From the NCBI GenBank assembly GCA_963969595.1, contig OZ018411.1, positions 3,598,501 through 3,662,500 of the forward strand: 64,000 bases of DNA, given 5' to 3'. This stretch comes from Neckera pumila. Its lineage: Eukaryota > Streptophyta > Bryopsida > Hypnales > Neckeraceae. Under the pieces are notes generated by a model. That model did not search any database. It saw only the letters and a list, made by a program, of their open reading frames with translations, and was not told the origin of the DNA. Made by a program: the position numbers and the translations under genes. Positions within the stretch are counted from its first letter, which is position 1. The number at the start of each line of letters is the position of its first letter. Below, piece after piece: positions 11,995-23,534 of the stretch.

Positions 11995-12960
11995 TCTTCA
12001 TCTTACAGACACTACAGTACCTACACAGACCCCCAAATATTACTCTCGCTGCAGAATTCACACTTGAAAAGGTCACGTACAGTGAACTGTTTGCATTCCC
12101 GTTCCCTTTTGGTGAGTTTGGAATTGGTCAGTAGCTCTGCTTTGGAGCAGGTGCTGACAAAAGCCACGAAATGTGTGTCCAGATTCCGGAGCCGTTGTAC
12201 TTGCAAAGGCTCTATCTCTCGGGACAAATTGGGGACCTTTCTGCATTGGGTTACAAGTAATAAGCAGAATCCAGTTACTACTAACTGTGTGGATTTATGT
12301 TGTGGATCATGTTGTGGATTAATGTTGGACTCGCTCGAGGTGGTGTGGAGTGTGGACCAACTCCGGAGTCTAGTCTGATCCATGAATTTGTGGAATTCGA
12401 TCATAAAATCATAAAAAGATCCACCATAATTCTGCGGATTGGTGTAGTTCGATGCATGATGATGATTATCCGAGTCTAGATGGACAGATGATGGTCAGAA
12501 AGTTAGATGGGTTTGATTTTTTTTAGTTTTTCGATTTTTGTGGCACACAGGATTGGCGAGTTTTTGGCGTGAGCTTATAGGACTGACTCATGATCGCCAT
12601 GCCGCTGATCTGAGCTCGCTTGTGGGCTGTAAGCTGTGTGCGCAGTACATTCTCTCAGTAAATTTCTTGTTTATGTTTCGAGTTGCGCGGTTGTTAACTT
12701 ACATCAGTGGTTTGCTGGTTTTCAGTTTGTCTCTTGACTGGGATTTGATCGAGCACCACTCATGGAATGCTTGGTTGCGGCTGGACAGGCTTTGCGGACT
12801 GAAGAGAAGCTGGATAGAACTGAAGGTTGTGTTCGCGTGGTACCAAATTTTCCTTCCGTATGTGGCAGAAATGGATTGCACTGGCCTGAGAGAAGCTTGA
12901 GACTGAAGGAGGTTGTATCACTTCACCCTGTAAGAACTGTGCGGACCTGAAAGGTTGGTT
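11995..12960 (+). repeat. W repeat, copy 1 (possible old gene or ncRNA)
   Basis: Related to 26705-29660 and to inverted 57245-58320. Two splice-like signals are conserved in all three: donor-like CCTTTTGGTGAGTTTGG (12101-12117) and acceptor-like TTTTCAGTTT (12718-12727), followed by the best-conserved block (to about 12900). In that block the frame DLIEHHSWNAWL..DRLCGL to CTGLREA-stop stays open in copies 1 and 2 despite a 3-bp indel. I do not recognise a product. Confidence 0.5.
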
Positions 12961-12997
12961 TAATAATTCAAGCATTTTGGTGACTATCTTGGTAATG

Positions 12998-13340
12998 CAT
13001 TCGAGAAAAAAAAACAGCCCTTGGGAAGGCCGTTCCAAATTGACATGCCATGCTATTTCATGCATGGCCTGTCAACTTGGAAAAGTGCCCTTTGTGAGTA
13101 GTCAGAGTGTATGACTACTCGTTGAAGCAGTCAGATTTTGCAGGGCTTTTTTTTTTTTTTTTTTTTCTTTTTAATTAATTTTTTATTCAAAAATTTTGGG
13201 TTCTTGCACTATTGTCACAACAATTTCAGCTGCGCAGAAATGGGGAAACAAACTATTTTTTCAGTCCCTTAAAACTAAATTTTAGGATACTAAAGGGGTC
13301 CGTGGAGCAACCCTCTGGAGGGTTGATTTTTTCTCTAATG
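12998..13340. mobile_element. CATTAGAG-ended MITE (E3)
   Basis: 343 bp. The left end is CATTCGAGAAAA then CAGCCC; the right end reads CCCTCTGGAGGG then TTTTTTCTCTAATG, its inverted partner. The inside has a GTAGTCA..TGACTAC pair and a long T run (13147-13166). No target duplication is visible. Confidence 0.6.
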
Positions 13341-14202
13341 GGGGACCACATCCTTCTAAGGTTTACATTTCTTCAATTGGCTAGTCTAAATGTTCAAAAA
13401 TATTGAACAACTATTTGTTTATGCCCAACCCTTAAACCCTCAATGATCCAAGTGACCATTTTCTGGTCACTACTCCCTTTCTTCTTAATCGCCTATTCTC
13501 AAATCCTAAATATTTTTTAAAATAAAAAATTGTTTTAAGAAATAGATTGCATTTTAAATCAATGGCAGTATCTTCGTCAAATTCCCAATTAAATTCCGCC
13601 TTGTAGAAATTTTCAAAGTTAAGTAGTGTAGTTTACAGCTCATTTTCTTGGATTAGGTTTAGGCATAAACTAAAAAGTCAGCCAACCAATGTGATTCTAG
13701 CCTACCTCAAAAAGGATAGATCCACCTTAAAAAGGGTAGACCCAAGAAGTTCAAGTAGAAGACAAGAGTCCCATTCCTTTTGTTCTTACAAACACTACTT
13801 TCATTTTAGTGACCACCATGCATTGCATTATTGCAAGCTCCACCATGAGTTGAAAAATACTTGGAATGTTGTTAAATTTTTCATGTACAATTTCAACTCT
13901 CTTATCTTTCATTGAGCACAAAAAGGGCATAATTTGGAAATATTTTCACAAAGATATGCTCCTTGATAGTATAGTGCCTTGTACGTCTATTGATCCAAGT
14001 AAAACTTCAAACTTAAATATCAACTTAATTATGCGGTCAAATAATGTGAATTTTTTTGAGGTGCTCACTCTCAAGTGTGAACTTCAAGATCTTATTGTTA
14101 CATTCTAGCTGATCTTGAGAAAAAATGAGCAAAGAAATTGCTTAAGTTCTTGGCACCTTTAGCCCATTTCAAAGATACACCCATTTTGGGTTATTACGGG
14201 GG
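13341..14202. other. AT-rich spacer
   Basis: Open frames of 74 and 80 codons here look like chance. I see no gene or element boundary. Confidence 0.4.
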
Positions 14203-14206
14203 TTAA

Positions 14207-15217
14207 CCTTTTAACGCCATTTTGTAGCATTTGGATGAATATTCAATGAGCTGCAAAGCTATTGGAAGCACTTTTCATCTTCCTTTTGCCTTGTGACCTT
14301 AGATGTTAAGTTATGAAGAGAATATATATGAATTTGTAGTCTTGGTAGTGTTTGTCTTCACATAATTGAAAAGTTTTAAATAAAACAGATCACAAAATAT
14401 GCCGTTTTAGTGTATTTTGGGAAGTTGTTGCTCTTTACACTAAATCTGAAATTTCTCCACAAAAAAGATGTTTTTTGTATATAAACCCAACTAACAAAAT
14501 GGAGGTCATCTACTCTAGTCTCTACTCCAATTTCAATTTTGAAAAAATTCCTAATATTGAATATTTTATTGCAATTTGAACTTTGGGTGTATTTTCAATG
14601 TCTATTTATTAAAAGAGATTTGAGGCCTCCAAGAGCCCACAAGTTATCCTGCATTCCTGCAGTGTTCCCACATAGGAAAGCTGCTGGCTGATGTGGTAGA
14701 GAGAGTGCCACGTCATTTTTGAATGAAAAAAAAAAAAAAAAATTTGGGGCCTAAAATGATATTTGGGAGAAAATTTTATTTTATTTTATTTTGAAAAAAA
14801 AATTCTGACAGCCTGTACCGGTTGTTCACAGATCTGGCCAGATTAGAAAACGGGCCTGAAACGACCCTCCAAAGCCCTCATGTCTCTTCTAATGTATTGT
14901 CTAATTATAGAATAAAATGGAAATTGAGTTTACACCATGATGTTTGTCATTGTAATATACACATATGGTGAAATTTACATATTTTTGGAAATAGTTTTCT
15001 ATTTAATGTGATATTTCTTCACTTTTCTTCAAAAATTCTCAAAAAAATCAACTTTCCACCAAAAAATCTAAAAATTTTGGGATGTAAAGAAGATATGTAA
15101 TTTCATCTTTGAAAAATAAATTAAAAATTTTCATGCATATCTAGTTTCAAAATGGTAGCATATTGAGTAATAGGCAATAAGGCTTGAAATAAATGGTCAT
15201 GGGTCTATCATTTAGGG
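14207..15217 (+). mobile_element. TTAA-flanked element, subfamily B (B1)
   Basis: TTAA at 14203-14206 and 15218-15221. Begins CCTTTTAACGCCATTTTGTA and ends GTCTATCATTTAGGG. Matches B2 (43805-44474) except for an inserted E-type element at 14608-14894. Confidence 0.75.
14608..14894. mobile_element. E-type MITE inserted in B1
   Basis: Absent from B2, where the sequence runs straight through (about 44150). Left end ATTAAAAGAGATTTGAGGCC; right end ..CCCTCATGTCTCTTCTAAT, its diverged inverted partner. The inside has a poly-A run and a TTTTA repeat. Confidence 0.55.
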
Positions 15218-15221
15218 TTAA

Positions 15222-15738
15222 GGATTAAAATTCTTCTCTCTTTATAATTATTGCAACAAAGGATCTGAAAGTACAAAGATGGAGGTTGGGGATTGAAAAC
15301 CTAAGTTTTCAAATAAGAAGCAAGTCAAAAAGCAAGTTGGTGGGTCCTAATGCACTGTCAAGAAGGCTTAGATATTCTTACAAAGTGAAAATTGAAACTA
15401 GCCCCTCCGCTTCTTGGCAGATTTTGGGGAATAACCACAATTTTGGAAATCTACTATTTCACATGCTTGCCTCTCCTTGAAGGAAGGGAAAATTTAAATT
15501 TAAGAAAAAAACTTTTCCATCGTCTAACTTTGGCATCCTACCTTCTAAGCAAATTTTCAAAGATCTTAAACCAAGAGGTATTCAATGAAGATTGTATATA
15601 TGTATATATGTTGTTCTTCACCTTAGGAAATAAATTGAGGCTTGTCAATCTGGTCTTCAATTCAAAGTCTCTCCATCCCATGTTGTTTACTTTTACAAAT
15701 AAAAGACACCCTCCAAAAACACCCATACATTTCTTCAA
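15222..15738. other. AT-rich spacer
   Basis: Unique AT-rich sequence. The 116-codon plus-strand frame at 15392-15742 and the overlapping minus-strand frame show no recognisable domain. Confidence 0.4.
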
Positions 15739-15742
15739 TTAA

Positions 15743-16315
15743 TTCCTAAAGTCCCACTGTCCCTACGGAGGACAAAATGGATTTTGGCCAGGTTCCTATG
15801 AGCTCATTTTTTGGTGGAACTTTCTAAAACTTTCTTGTAAGATAGAAAAACTTATGAGTTTTCTAAAAATGTAATTTTTATTTCAATCGGTGCCCAGGAG
15901 CAAAAGTTATGCTACAATAACCTCAAAACGGGGGAGACCGGGCAGCAAAAAAAAGCCATAAAAATTTGAAATATATTTTTTCATTATTTTTTTCTAATAG
16001 ATTATACTTTTGTCTAAATAGGAAGCTTTGACTCATTCCATTTGGATTAGTGATGTGAAAGTTATAGACTTTCTTGCTTTGCGGGCAATCAAAGCATCTT
16101 CTTGAAAAAAAATTTCTTTCACTTTAAATGCTGATATCTTTCAATCCGTACGGTCAAACATCACAAAATTTTTACCACATGATCAAAAAAAATGTAGTAC
16201 AAGATCTTGCGGTTAGCTTCTAAGAAAAACATTTTTCTGATTTCTTAGGTGAGCGCAACAAAAGTAGCAGTTTTGAGTGATTTTTGACAGAAAAATGGCC
16301 GTGGGACTTTAGGGG
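15743..16315 (-). mobile_element. TTAA-flanked element, subfamily A, shortened (A2)
   Basis: TTAA at 15739-15742 and 16316-16319; reverse orientation. Starts TTCCTAAAGTCCCACTGTCC and ends GGGACTTTAGGGG. At 573 bp it lacks about 340 bp of the middle of full A copies. Confidence 0.75.
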
Positions 16316-16370
16316 TTAATGACAATCTATCACTAAACCACATCCAAGAGCATGGATGAAACATTATATA

Positions 16371-16981
16371 CAGTCAGGTCCAGCTCATTTACGAATTTTC
16401 ATTCAATGTTCACTAAAAAGTTCAACAACTTTAGGAAGCTCTAGTATGCTAAAAAATGAATTGATTTTGAAACCGCAAATTGTGTTGGAATTGCAATGAA
16501 GTGCACTTCAACTTCATAACAAGTGAAAAATGAATAATTGAAAATCATACAACAATTTGGATTCCTTTTATACACTATCTACCATTTCATAGAGATTCTT
16601 TGGAAGATAGTCAAAAAAAATTTGCATTTGGGTGAAGAAGAAGAAGAAAGAAATCATACAAGCAATTCGATTGGTACGAAATTAAGTATCTTTAAAGCAA
16701 TTGTGAAGGTTCATTTCTTAAATGTACCATTGAAACAAGTTGTAATTTTCACAAATGTTGGCAACACTAGATAGTACATAGTGTATAGAAAACATCAAAC
16801 TCTTTGTATGATTTTTAATTATATATGTGTGTTTGTAACAATGATATAAAATAGACTTCAGTGCAATTGCAACGCAGATCAAACTTTGAAATTCCGTTCA
16901 TTTTTGAGCACACACGGGCCTCCCAAAATTCTCCTAATCTCAAGAGGATCCAAAAGTTTGTAATTCAGCTAGATTTGACTG
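16371..16981. mobile_element. TA-flanked element, pogo/mariner-like ends
   Basis: 611 bp between TA dinucleotides (16369-16370 and 16982-16983). Left end CAGTCAGGTCCAGCTCATTT; reverse complement of the right end CAGTCAAATCTAGCTGAATT. TA target and CAGT..ACC/TCC-type ends fit the pogo branch of Tc1/mariner. No transposase seen. Confidence 0.6.
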
Positions 16982-17204
16982 TACATACATATATGTTTGT
17001 ATTTGTACCCTTGATCTATTGGACACTGGCTCATTGTCATTACGAACAGACACTTTATTCACGCCGACCTTCTTTGAAGACCGGAGTTCTTATCTATCTT
17101 TGTATTTGTATACAAACGATAAATAGTGTTTCATCCATCCACACTCTACATACGGATGGATGTAATTAGTGAATTCTAGACCTCAACTTGCACTACTGTG
17201 GAAA

Positions 17205-17390
17205 TTTGAAAATAGTCAGCCCACATGCGGCACTGTATGCGCAACTTGGATGATCTCCAATTATACAACTGAAATCAACGAATAACAGGAATCTTCCAGC
17301 CACAATCTCCAGACCTTCATTGCTGTAAATTGCATCAGAATGACGTCATTTGCAAAGAGATCTTTCCATAAACTCATTGTTTCAAAAAAA
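17205..17390 (+). repeat. W repeat fragment
   Basis: Matches the W2 tail near 27975-28130 (blocks AGCCCACATGCGGCACT, TTGGATGATCTCCAATTAT and GCATCAGAATGA). Only this part is present. Confidence 0.6.
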
Positions 17391-17523
17391 ATTAAAAATT
17401 AAAAAAGTACCAACAAACAACAGCCAAGCCAAGGTTGGCAAATGAACAAATGAAGAGAGACTGGCAAATGAAATTGTTTCATTTGACGGTCCCCATTTTC
17501 AAACATGGCTTCATAGTTCTATT

Positions 17524-18075
17524 ATTTTAAGCTTTCCAATTCTATTCCATTCTACTCAAGTTGTAATAGATCTTATATTTTTATTTTAAACAAGACCCAT
17601 GTGCTCATTGTCCTACCATCAATGTTTTTAGATTTTTTTTTTTGGACACAAATAAAGGGAATCCTTTACTGCAAGAAATAAAATGTTTTTAGATTAGTTT
17701 CCATGGACTGACATTTCACAATTGTGCTTGAGACTTCCAAAAGGACAACCGTACTGATGGATAGAAGAGAGAATGCCACTTTCAAAGCGCTTATCATGTA
17801 TTATCCATCATGCTTGCTCATGTTGGACTGTTTGTTAAAAATTAGAGCCACTTGAGGACCTGCTATGATTTGCATTGTCAGCGTGGCACTCAATTGTGAA
17901 TCTCCGTAAACAACAAATTGACTCAAGTCAAAGGTTAGTGTTATAATTTATTTGATTGGGTTTACAAGAAGTGTATATTAGGGTTTCAGTATATCTTGTG
18001 TCTCGGTGCAGGTTGGATCTCGGACAAAAGTCCATGTTCCAATTCGACACGGCTCCTTCACCGGCATTGATTTTT
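17524..18075 (+). repeat. Repeat II, copy 1
   Basis: Also present at 30735-31620 and inverted at 51480-52320. This copy is uninterrupted and shows the empty site TAAAC (17907-17911) of the GC-rich insertion in copy 2. Confidence 0.75.
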
Positions 18076-18489
18076 TTAGCATTGTGCAGTAGCGAGTAAC
18101 ACTCTGTCTCATAATAACCAAACAAAAATTTGTCACTCAGAGCCTGATGGATGAAATGAATTTGGCATAAGAGATTCCTCAAAGAAACATAAAAGAACTC
18201 CCAACCATCCTAACCACTGTACAATACTAACTGGAACCTCCCAAGAATGTAAGGTAGGGATATCCAAATGCATTACTCACCCAAAAGCACCATCTTCACT
18301 AGATATACATCAAGCTAATCATTATCTACTTCCACTGAACAAAAGATTTTGGAACATCTACCCAAAAAACTTTCACCCTTACATGGAATATCCAAATTAA
18401 ACATTTTTTGGTGCATTGAAATCCTCTTTCAGTTGCCAACTAGAAAATATGAAAATTTGATGATTCTAACAATGATCTGACAGAAACAG

Positions 18490-19130
18490 TGACGGTTTTG
18501 GGTGTCCCTCCTTTACAAGCCAGCATTCACAGCGAGTGCAACAAGGTTCAAACAGAGAGCCACAATCCAGCGGAGTCTCGCTCATTGCTCACAGAACGAA
18601 CCTTCAATTCATCAAGCACGCACAATTTCCATGAAATCCAGCTCAAAACAAACACAAGAGACAGGCATTCAGTCATTGAGCTGCAATTACAAATCAAAAA
18701 GACATGAGTCTCAAGCTTAATATAGGATGGATTGTAAAAGCTCCACACCCTCCACGGCCATGAGAAAATTGAGTGCGACTAAAGCTCCTGATTTGAAGCA
18801 GAGTCGCAATGCGCAGGCACAATTTCCGTGTATTCCAGCTTAAAACAGACACAATGACAGGCAGTCAGGGATTCGTTGAGCTGCAATTACCAATCGAGAC
18901 AATATCAGTCTCAAGCTCACAGGATGGATAGCACAGTTTCCACGGCAATGAGAAATTGAGTGCGGCTGAAGCTTCTGATTTGAAGCAGAGTCGCAATGCG
19001 CAGGCACAATTTCCATGGATTTCAGATTAAAATGGATACGAGAGACAGGGATTCATTGATTGAGATACAATTCCAATTCGAAAATACGTCTCAAGCTGAA
19101 AGAATTGATTGCAAAGATACACAATTTCTA
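18490..19130. repeat. Degenerate tandem repeat 3' of kelch gene 2
   Basis: Units start near 18625, 18826, 19009 and 19310, spaced about 180-300 bp. They share CAATTTCC, TCCAGCTTAAAACAGACAC and GAGACAGGCATTCAG, plus GAAGCAGAGTCGCAATGCG twice (near 18796 and 18983). Same array type as beside kelch gene 1. Confidence 0.65.
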
Positions 19131-19615
19131 GTGCACCACTCAGAAACCGAAAAACGCATGTGCGATTGAAGCACCTGATTGAAGCATCAGCAAAGGCAAC
19201 AACGGGTGCCTCTTGGATTCTGAAGCCCTTAAACAGAGTTCCAATTTCAAACGAAATGCATCAATGCTTACAAAACTGACCACCTGCACTTCCATCCAAC
19301 ACGCACAATTGCCATGCAATCCAGCTCAAAAAAGACACAAAGAGACACGCATTCAGAGGTCAATTGACCTGCAATGCCAATTCGACAAAAAGATCAGTTG
19401 CTTTCATAAGATTCAGTGCAAAAACAACACCTTTTGCGGTACAGTACAGCACTGGAATAGGCGCGGCGCAGCACAAACGCAGTTACCATGGAAGCTCCTG
19501 ACAGAAAGCACCAGGAAAGGCAACAAAAAGCCTCTCACTTGTATGCGGCTACTCTACATAGTGTACAACCACTACTTCTCTCAGATCCCTAAGCCCTAAA
19601 CCGGTGCCCAAAACG

Positions 19616-20839
19616 CTACAAATCGAACGCGCACGACGTTTGCGCCAGGCTAAGATACTGCTCACTACAAGCAACAGTCTCCCACTGCGGCTTGCCACTC
19701 TTCACAGGTGGGGTCAGCTTCAAGGTTCGCAACGAAGTCGATTCATTTCTCTTCACGAGACCCGTGATCACCAGCTCAGTACCCGTTGCCGCAATAGACG
19801 GCGAAGTCATCTCCCCTTTCTCGCACTCTTCTGGTATCTTCGCCACGACCGTCCAAGCGTTTCGTTCCGAATCGTACACCAGAACTTCTTGTCCATGAAC
19901 GACGTACACGCTTCCCTTCAGCGCCGCCAAAGACGTCGGATTCGCAGGGACGTCTCCACCGTCCGTCGGCGTCCACATATTCTCCAAAACTTGCCAAGAA
20001 TTCGTCTCCGAATCGTAGATTTCCGCACTCGAGGTGAACACCCCTTGGGCGTCGCTCGCGTATCCACTCACAACACAAAACTTCCCGTCGACGATAACGC
20101 CCGTCGGCTCGTCGCGCTCGAAGCTCATGCTACGCAACGACGTCCACGAGTTGGTTTCCACGTCGTAAGATTCCAACGAGTTCAGCGCTTTCTTGTCGCC
20201 GTCGTGGCCGCCCGCGAGGAGGACCTTCGACCCGACCACGCCGCACGCGAAGAACGAGCGCGTGTTCGGCATGTCCTTCCCTTGTCGCCATTTCTGCGTC
20301 CCGAAATTGTAAATAAACACAGAAACGGAAGGCATCCAAGTGGTTGGCCACCACCCGCCCATCACTACCAGCTCCCGTCCAACGCGCATAAGCTTGGAGA
20401 ACGTCGGCAAGCCACCTGCTAAGCCTGGAATTGCTGGCAACCGCTCCCATGTGGCCTGTTCTACGTCCAAGAGCGTGATCCCAAGCACAGGCTCACGACC
20501 TTCGTCACCGACTTCTTCGCCGCTTCCTTCACTTACGGTTGGAGTTTTTTGCAACATGCACACAAAGGAAGAGCTTGCGCCTTCGGATTGGCGTTGCGCG
20601 TAATACTCCGGGGATTGAAGGAGAGTGCGCAAGGACTTGGAGACGGAGTGCAGACTGGCGTGACACTGGAGAGGGACGCGCAGTAAGCAATTGAGGAAAA
20701 CGTCGTCGGGGAGGCAGGGCGTGAAGCCTGTTGCTTGCGGCAGCGGCGCTTCTGCGGTGGAAACGCGGCACCGCTTCATCATCTCGTTGTAAGCTACGAA
20801 GTCGGCCATTGCGGAAGCAAGTTTCGTACTGCGATTCAA
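19616..20839 (-). CDS. F-box/kelch-repeat protein (copy 2)
   Basis: Intronless, 407 residues, paralogue of the gene at 8621-9847 with about 28 differences over 397 shared residues by eye. The F-box (LPDDVFLNCLLRVPL at about 43-57) and the kelch motifs are intact, so the same role as a possible SCF substrate adaptor is expected. Differences cluster in the acidic linker before the first kelch blade (TVSEGSGEEVGDEG) and in one blade (FCVVSGYASDAQG against FYVVSGYESTVQG), where a propeller surface loop could differ in binding. The better start is again MADFVAYNE (Met at 20809). GC-rich against an AT-rich background; no frameshift or stop, so both copies appear to be under protein-level constraint. 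Confidence 0.93.
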   Translation of the reverse strand: MNRSTKLASAMADFVAYNEMMKRCRVSTAEAPLPQATGFTPCLPDDVFLNCLLRVPLQCHASLHSVSKSLRTLLQSPEYYAQRQSEGASSSFVCMLQKTPTVSEGSGEEVGDEGREPVLGITLLDVEQATWERLPAIPGLAGGLPTFSKLMRVGRELVVMGGWWPTTWMPSVSVFIYNFGTQKWRQGKDMPNTRSFFACGVVGSKVLLAGGHDGDKKALNSLESYDVETNSWTSLRSMSFERDEPTGVIVDGKFCVVSGYASDAQGVFTSSAEIYDSETNSWQVLENMWTPTDGGDVPANPTSLAALKGSVYVVHGQEVLVYDSERNAWTVVAKIPEECEKGEMTSPSIAATGTELVITGLVKRNESTSLRTLKLTPPVKSGKPQWETVACSEQYLSLAQTSCAFDL

Positions 20840-21392
20840 AAACTGGGATCCTAACAGATTGTGGGTTTCTACTCTGCTGCGAGAGAGTTCCAGCTCAATG
20901 CTCGCTCTGCAGGTCTGGAAGAACTCATGGCGTAGCTTGAAAGCTCACGACACATGCAGAGCTCGAGCTCAAGTTATGGACACTCGCAGGGACTTTACAA
21001 GCGATACACTGAATTGAAGGTGTTGTTAGAAAAGAGTACTCTCCACGGGATCAGACAGCTCCCCGTAGCCAAGCTCACCAACGACCTCCCAAATTCTCGA
21101 ACACGAACTTCTACAAAAAAATTCTGAGAGCAGGTCCCTCACAAAATCTCTGAGACTGATTTCTTCAATCACTCAAACTAAGGCTCCAAACCCCCTCTGA
21201 AAAACTGGGAGACTATTTCCCTTGATTCCTCGAGCTGATTTTATAGCTAACACCCCCTGTAGGTCTTGTTTGCAGAAGTAGGAACTGCAGTAGGATAGAG
21301 AGACTGATGATGAGCGGTAATTAAGAAATGGAGGGTTGTGCTCCTAATATAGCGACTCCAAGCCTCTGAGCCAGCATCTTTTTTTTCATTTT
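20840..21392 (-). promoter_or_regulatory. Conserved upstream region of kelch gene 2
   Basis: Aligns with the upstream region of copy 1. The best-kept part is AGAGCTCGAGCTCAAGTTAT and its surroundings, and GCTATATTAGGAGC on the minus strand (21344-21357). Copy 2 is shorter by deletions. Role inferred from conservation only. Confidence 0.3.
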
Positions 21393-21608
21393 TATAAAAC
21401 ATTTTTGAACAAGTGTTGTTTTAATTGAACCAGCTGCCGGTTCCACTGTAGAGAGGGCTACTGGTGACGCACCGGCACTTCGGCACTTGCCTTGAATGCA
21501 GGCAAGGCTCTACCGCTCCAGGGAGGGGCAACCCATTTTATAATTATAAAAGTAGTATTAAACTATTTGAGCCCGTGCTAAACAAGAATTTAGAATGTGA
21601 TCCTATCC
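21392..21608. mobile_element. Extra segment in duplication copy 2
   Basis: About 210 bp absent from copy 1, where the flanks meet near 10552. It includes GC-rich GACGCACCGGCACTTCGGCA. Ends are not clear, so the element type is unknown. Confidence 0.4.
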
Positions 21609-21933
21609 TATCAACGGCGCAGATCGAGATCTATGGGTTGAACAATACTAAACAATTGGGTTCGTCTCATGGCTTTTCGATGCATCTTCACAGCTCATCT
21701 TTCGTGGCCTACAGTAGTGTGGCCTTTTGTGAGTGGCGCTCTCCGTCTCGGTGGGCCACTAGGCCCACTTGAGGCTGGCTGTGGGAGATTGTCGTCTCTT
21801 GGAATTGGAGTATTGTGAGATCCGGGCGGCGGGGCCACATGGAAGATAAGGAGACGGCCTGTCGCGCCTGTCTCCGAACTTTCCATTCCGTCGGTTGCCG
21901 GCCAGATGTAATGAACTCTTTGCATCACGTTTA

Positions 21934-22292
21934 GAGCATCCCCACCCGTCTTGCATATTGGATGACTTGTTAAGAGAGGCTTGCAAAATTGTCCCACCTG
22001 TCTTGCATAATGGATGAACTTGTTAAGAGGCCAAGCCAAAAGCCTCCGTTGGCTTGCAAAACCGGGCTCTTTTGCAAGCCAAAGGGTGGCTTGCAAACCG
22101 GCTTGCAAACAGCATGAGACAAGCGCCTTTTCCACTTTTCCAAAAAACAAGGACATGATCCGTGAATGTGGACATAGCCCATTGGATGGCGATGGCCTCT
22201 TAAGAGGCCGTGGGTGGGGCGACCCTTCTTCCCCGGCTTGCAAAATGGACTGCCAGGCTGGCTTGCATTTTGCAAGCCAAGTGGTGATGCTC
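21934..22292. mobile_element. TTA-flanked MITE with GAGCATC ends (M1)
   Basis: 359 bp between TTA duplications (21931-21933, 22293-22295). Copy 1 has a single TTA at this point (10931-10933), so the insertion and 3-bp duplication are directly visible. Ends are GAGCATCCCCACC and GTGGTGATGCTC. GGCTTGCAAA or its complement occurs about eight times inside, like transposase-binding subterminal repeats. PIF/Harbinger-like by its TTA target. Confidence 0.85.
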
Positions 22293-22679
22293 TTATCTCT
22301 CTAGTAGGATACTTTGAAAAGGTTACTTATCAGCCGGCATTTGGAGCATGGTTCTTAATATTGATGTAGTATCTGAGTTGTTGGATTGTCTGCTAGTTTG
22401 AGCTCAATCGGAAGAGGATAAAACAATCTCTTAGCATGTCTATCTTTGGATTTTTTGTAAATAAACATTACAATGGTGACCAACACTAGGGGAGGCTTTT
22501 TGCTTCAAGAAGTAGGAGCCCCCAACATGGCAACTTCCAACTCATCCAATCACAGTAGGGTTGCAACTACTCAGCCAACCAATGATTTTTTATAGATTAT
22601 GGCTAAGTTCACTTCCATGCACATAGGAAAGCATTGTCTTTCCTCCAAGTGGTTTATGCTCGATCAACTTGCTATATTT

Positions 22680-23534
22680 AGCAACATAGCAATTTCGGGT
22701 AGGTACTTGTGATTAGAAATTTGCATACTTTCGGCCCAAACTTTAATAGAAGTTGTAGATGAGGAATATCTTTTATGTGAATAAAATTTAATGACATTTC
22801 GAAATATGGATAAAAAGTTGTGGCCCAATATGTTATTTTTTTCACTAGGCGGGCAACCTACGCAGATCAGAAAAAATCACTTTTTTCATAAACAAATTTT
22901 TGAAATTGGTTTTCTAGAGTTATATATACGTAGAAAGCTTTGAATCATTCCATTTTGATCAATGAGTCAAAAGTTATGAGGAGTTTCTGTTTGCGGGTAG
23001 TTATGGATTTTCTATTTCAAAATAAACTTTGAAGTCCTTTATCTTGCTTAATTTTCAAGTGCAAAACTACTCTCCTCTTTCAAGAATAGACACTTTAGTA
23101 ACAGTAACCAGTAACCAGTAACCAAATAAGAGTAACCAAGATTAAGGTTTGGGTGAAATATGGATTATAAATATAAAGTGTAGTGGTGAAAGGACACTAA
23201 GTCATGAGTTCAAAGGTTGGCTGGAGAAGAACTAAATATCATGATTATGTGGTTTGGATTCGATACCCATCAGGCCCATTTGAGCAATAGCGTAATAGAC
23301 ATGGCTAGGTGTTGCTAGTGAGTAATCATTAGGCATTAAAACTATTCCAATCAACCGGCTCCATCCCTCCTACCTGAGACAAGTGCTTGCACCTGGTTGT
23401 AAAACTAATTAAGTCAATGTACTAAGAGATCCACGGTTACATGTGTCAAAAAAAATTCAAAATTTTGCTACTTGTACTAAAAATGGCAGTTTTTAAATAT
23501 TTTTGGTGAAAATATAGTCATGAAACTTAAGGGG
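22680..23534 (-). mobile_element. TTAA-type element, subfamily C (C1)
   Basis: Reverse orientation. The right end ..GTCATGAAACTTAAGGGG abuts TTAA (23535-23538); copy 1 has the uninterrupted TTAACAATGTT at 11657-11667. The left terminus is eroded and starts inside the element (GCAACATAGCAATTTCGGG). Contains an AGTAACC microsatellite (23098-23145). Confidence 0.7.

Noticed and set aside
21695..22243. 182-codon minus-strand frame
   Set aside because: Runs from duplicated flank into the M1 MITE; copy 1 without M1 cannot encode it.
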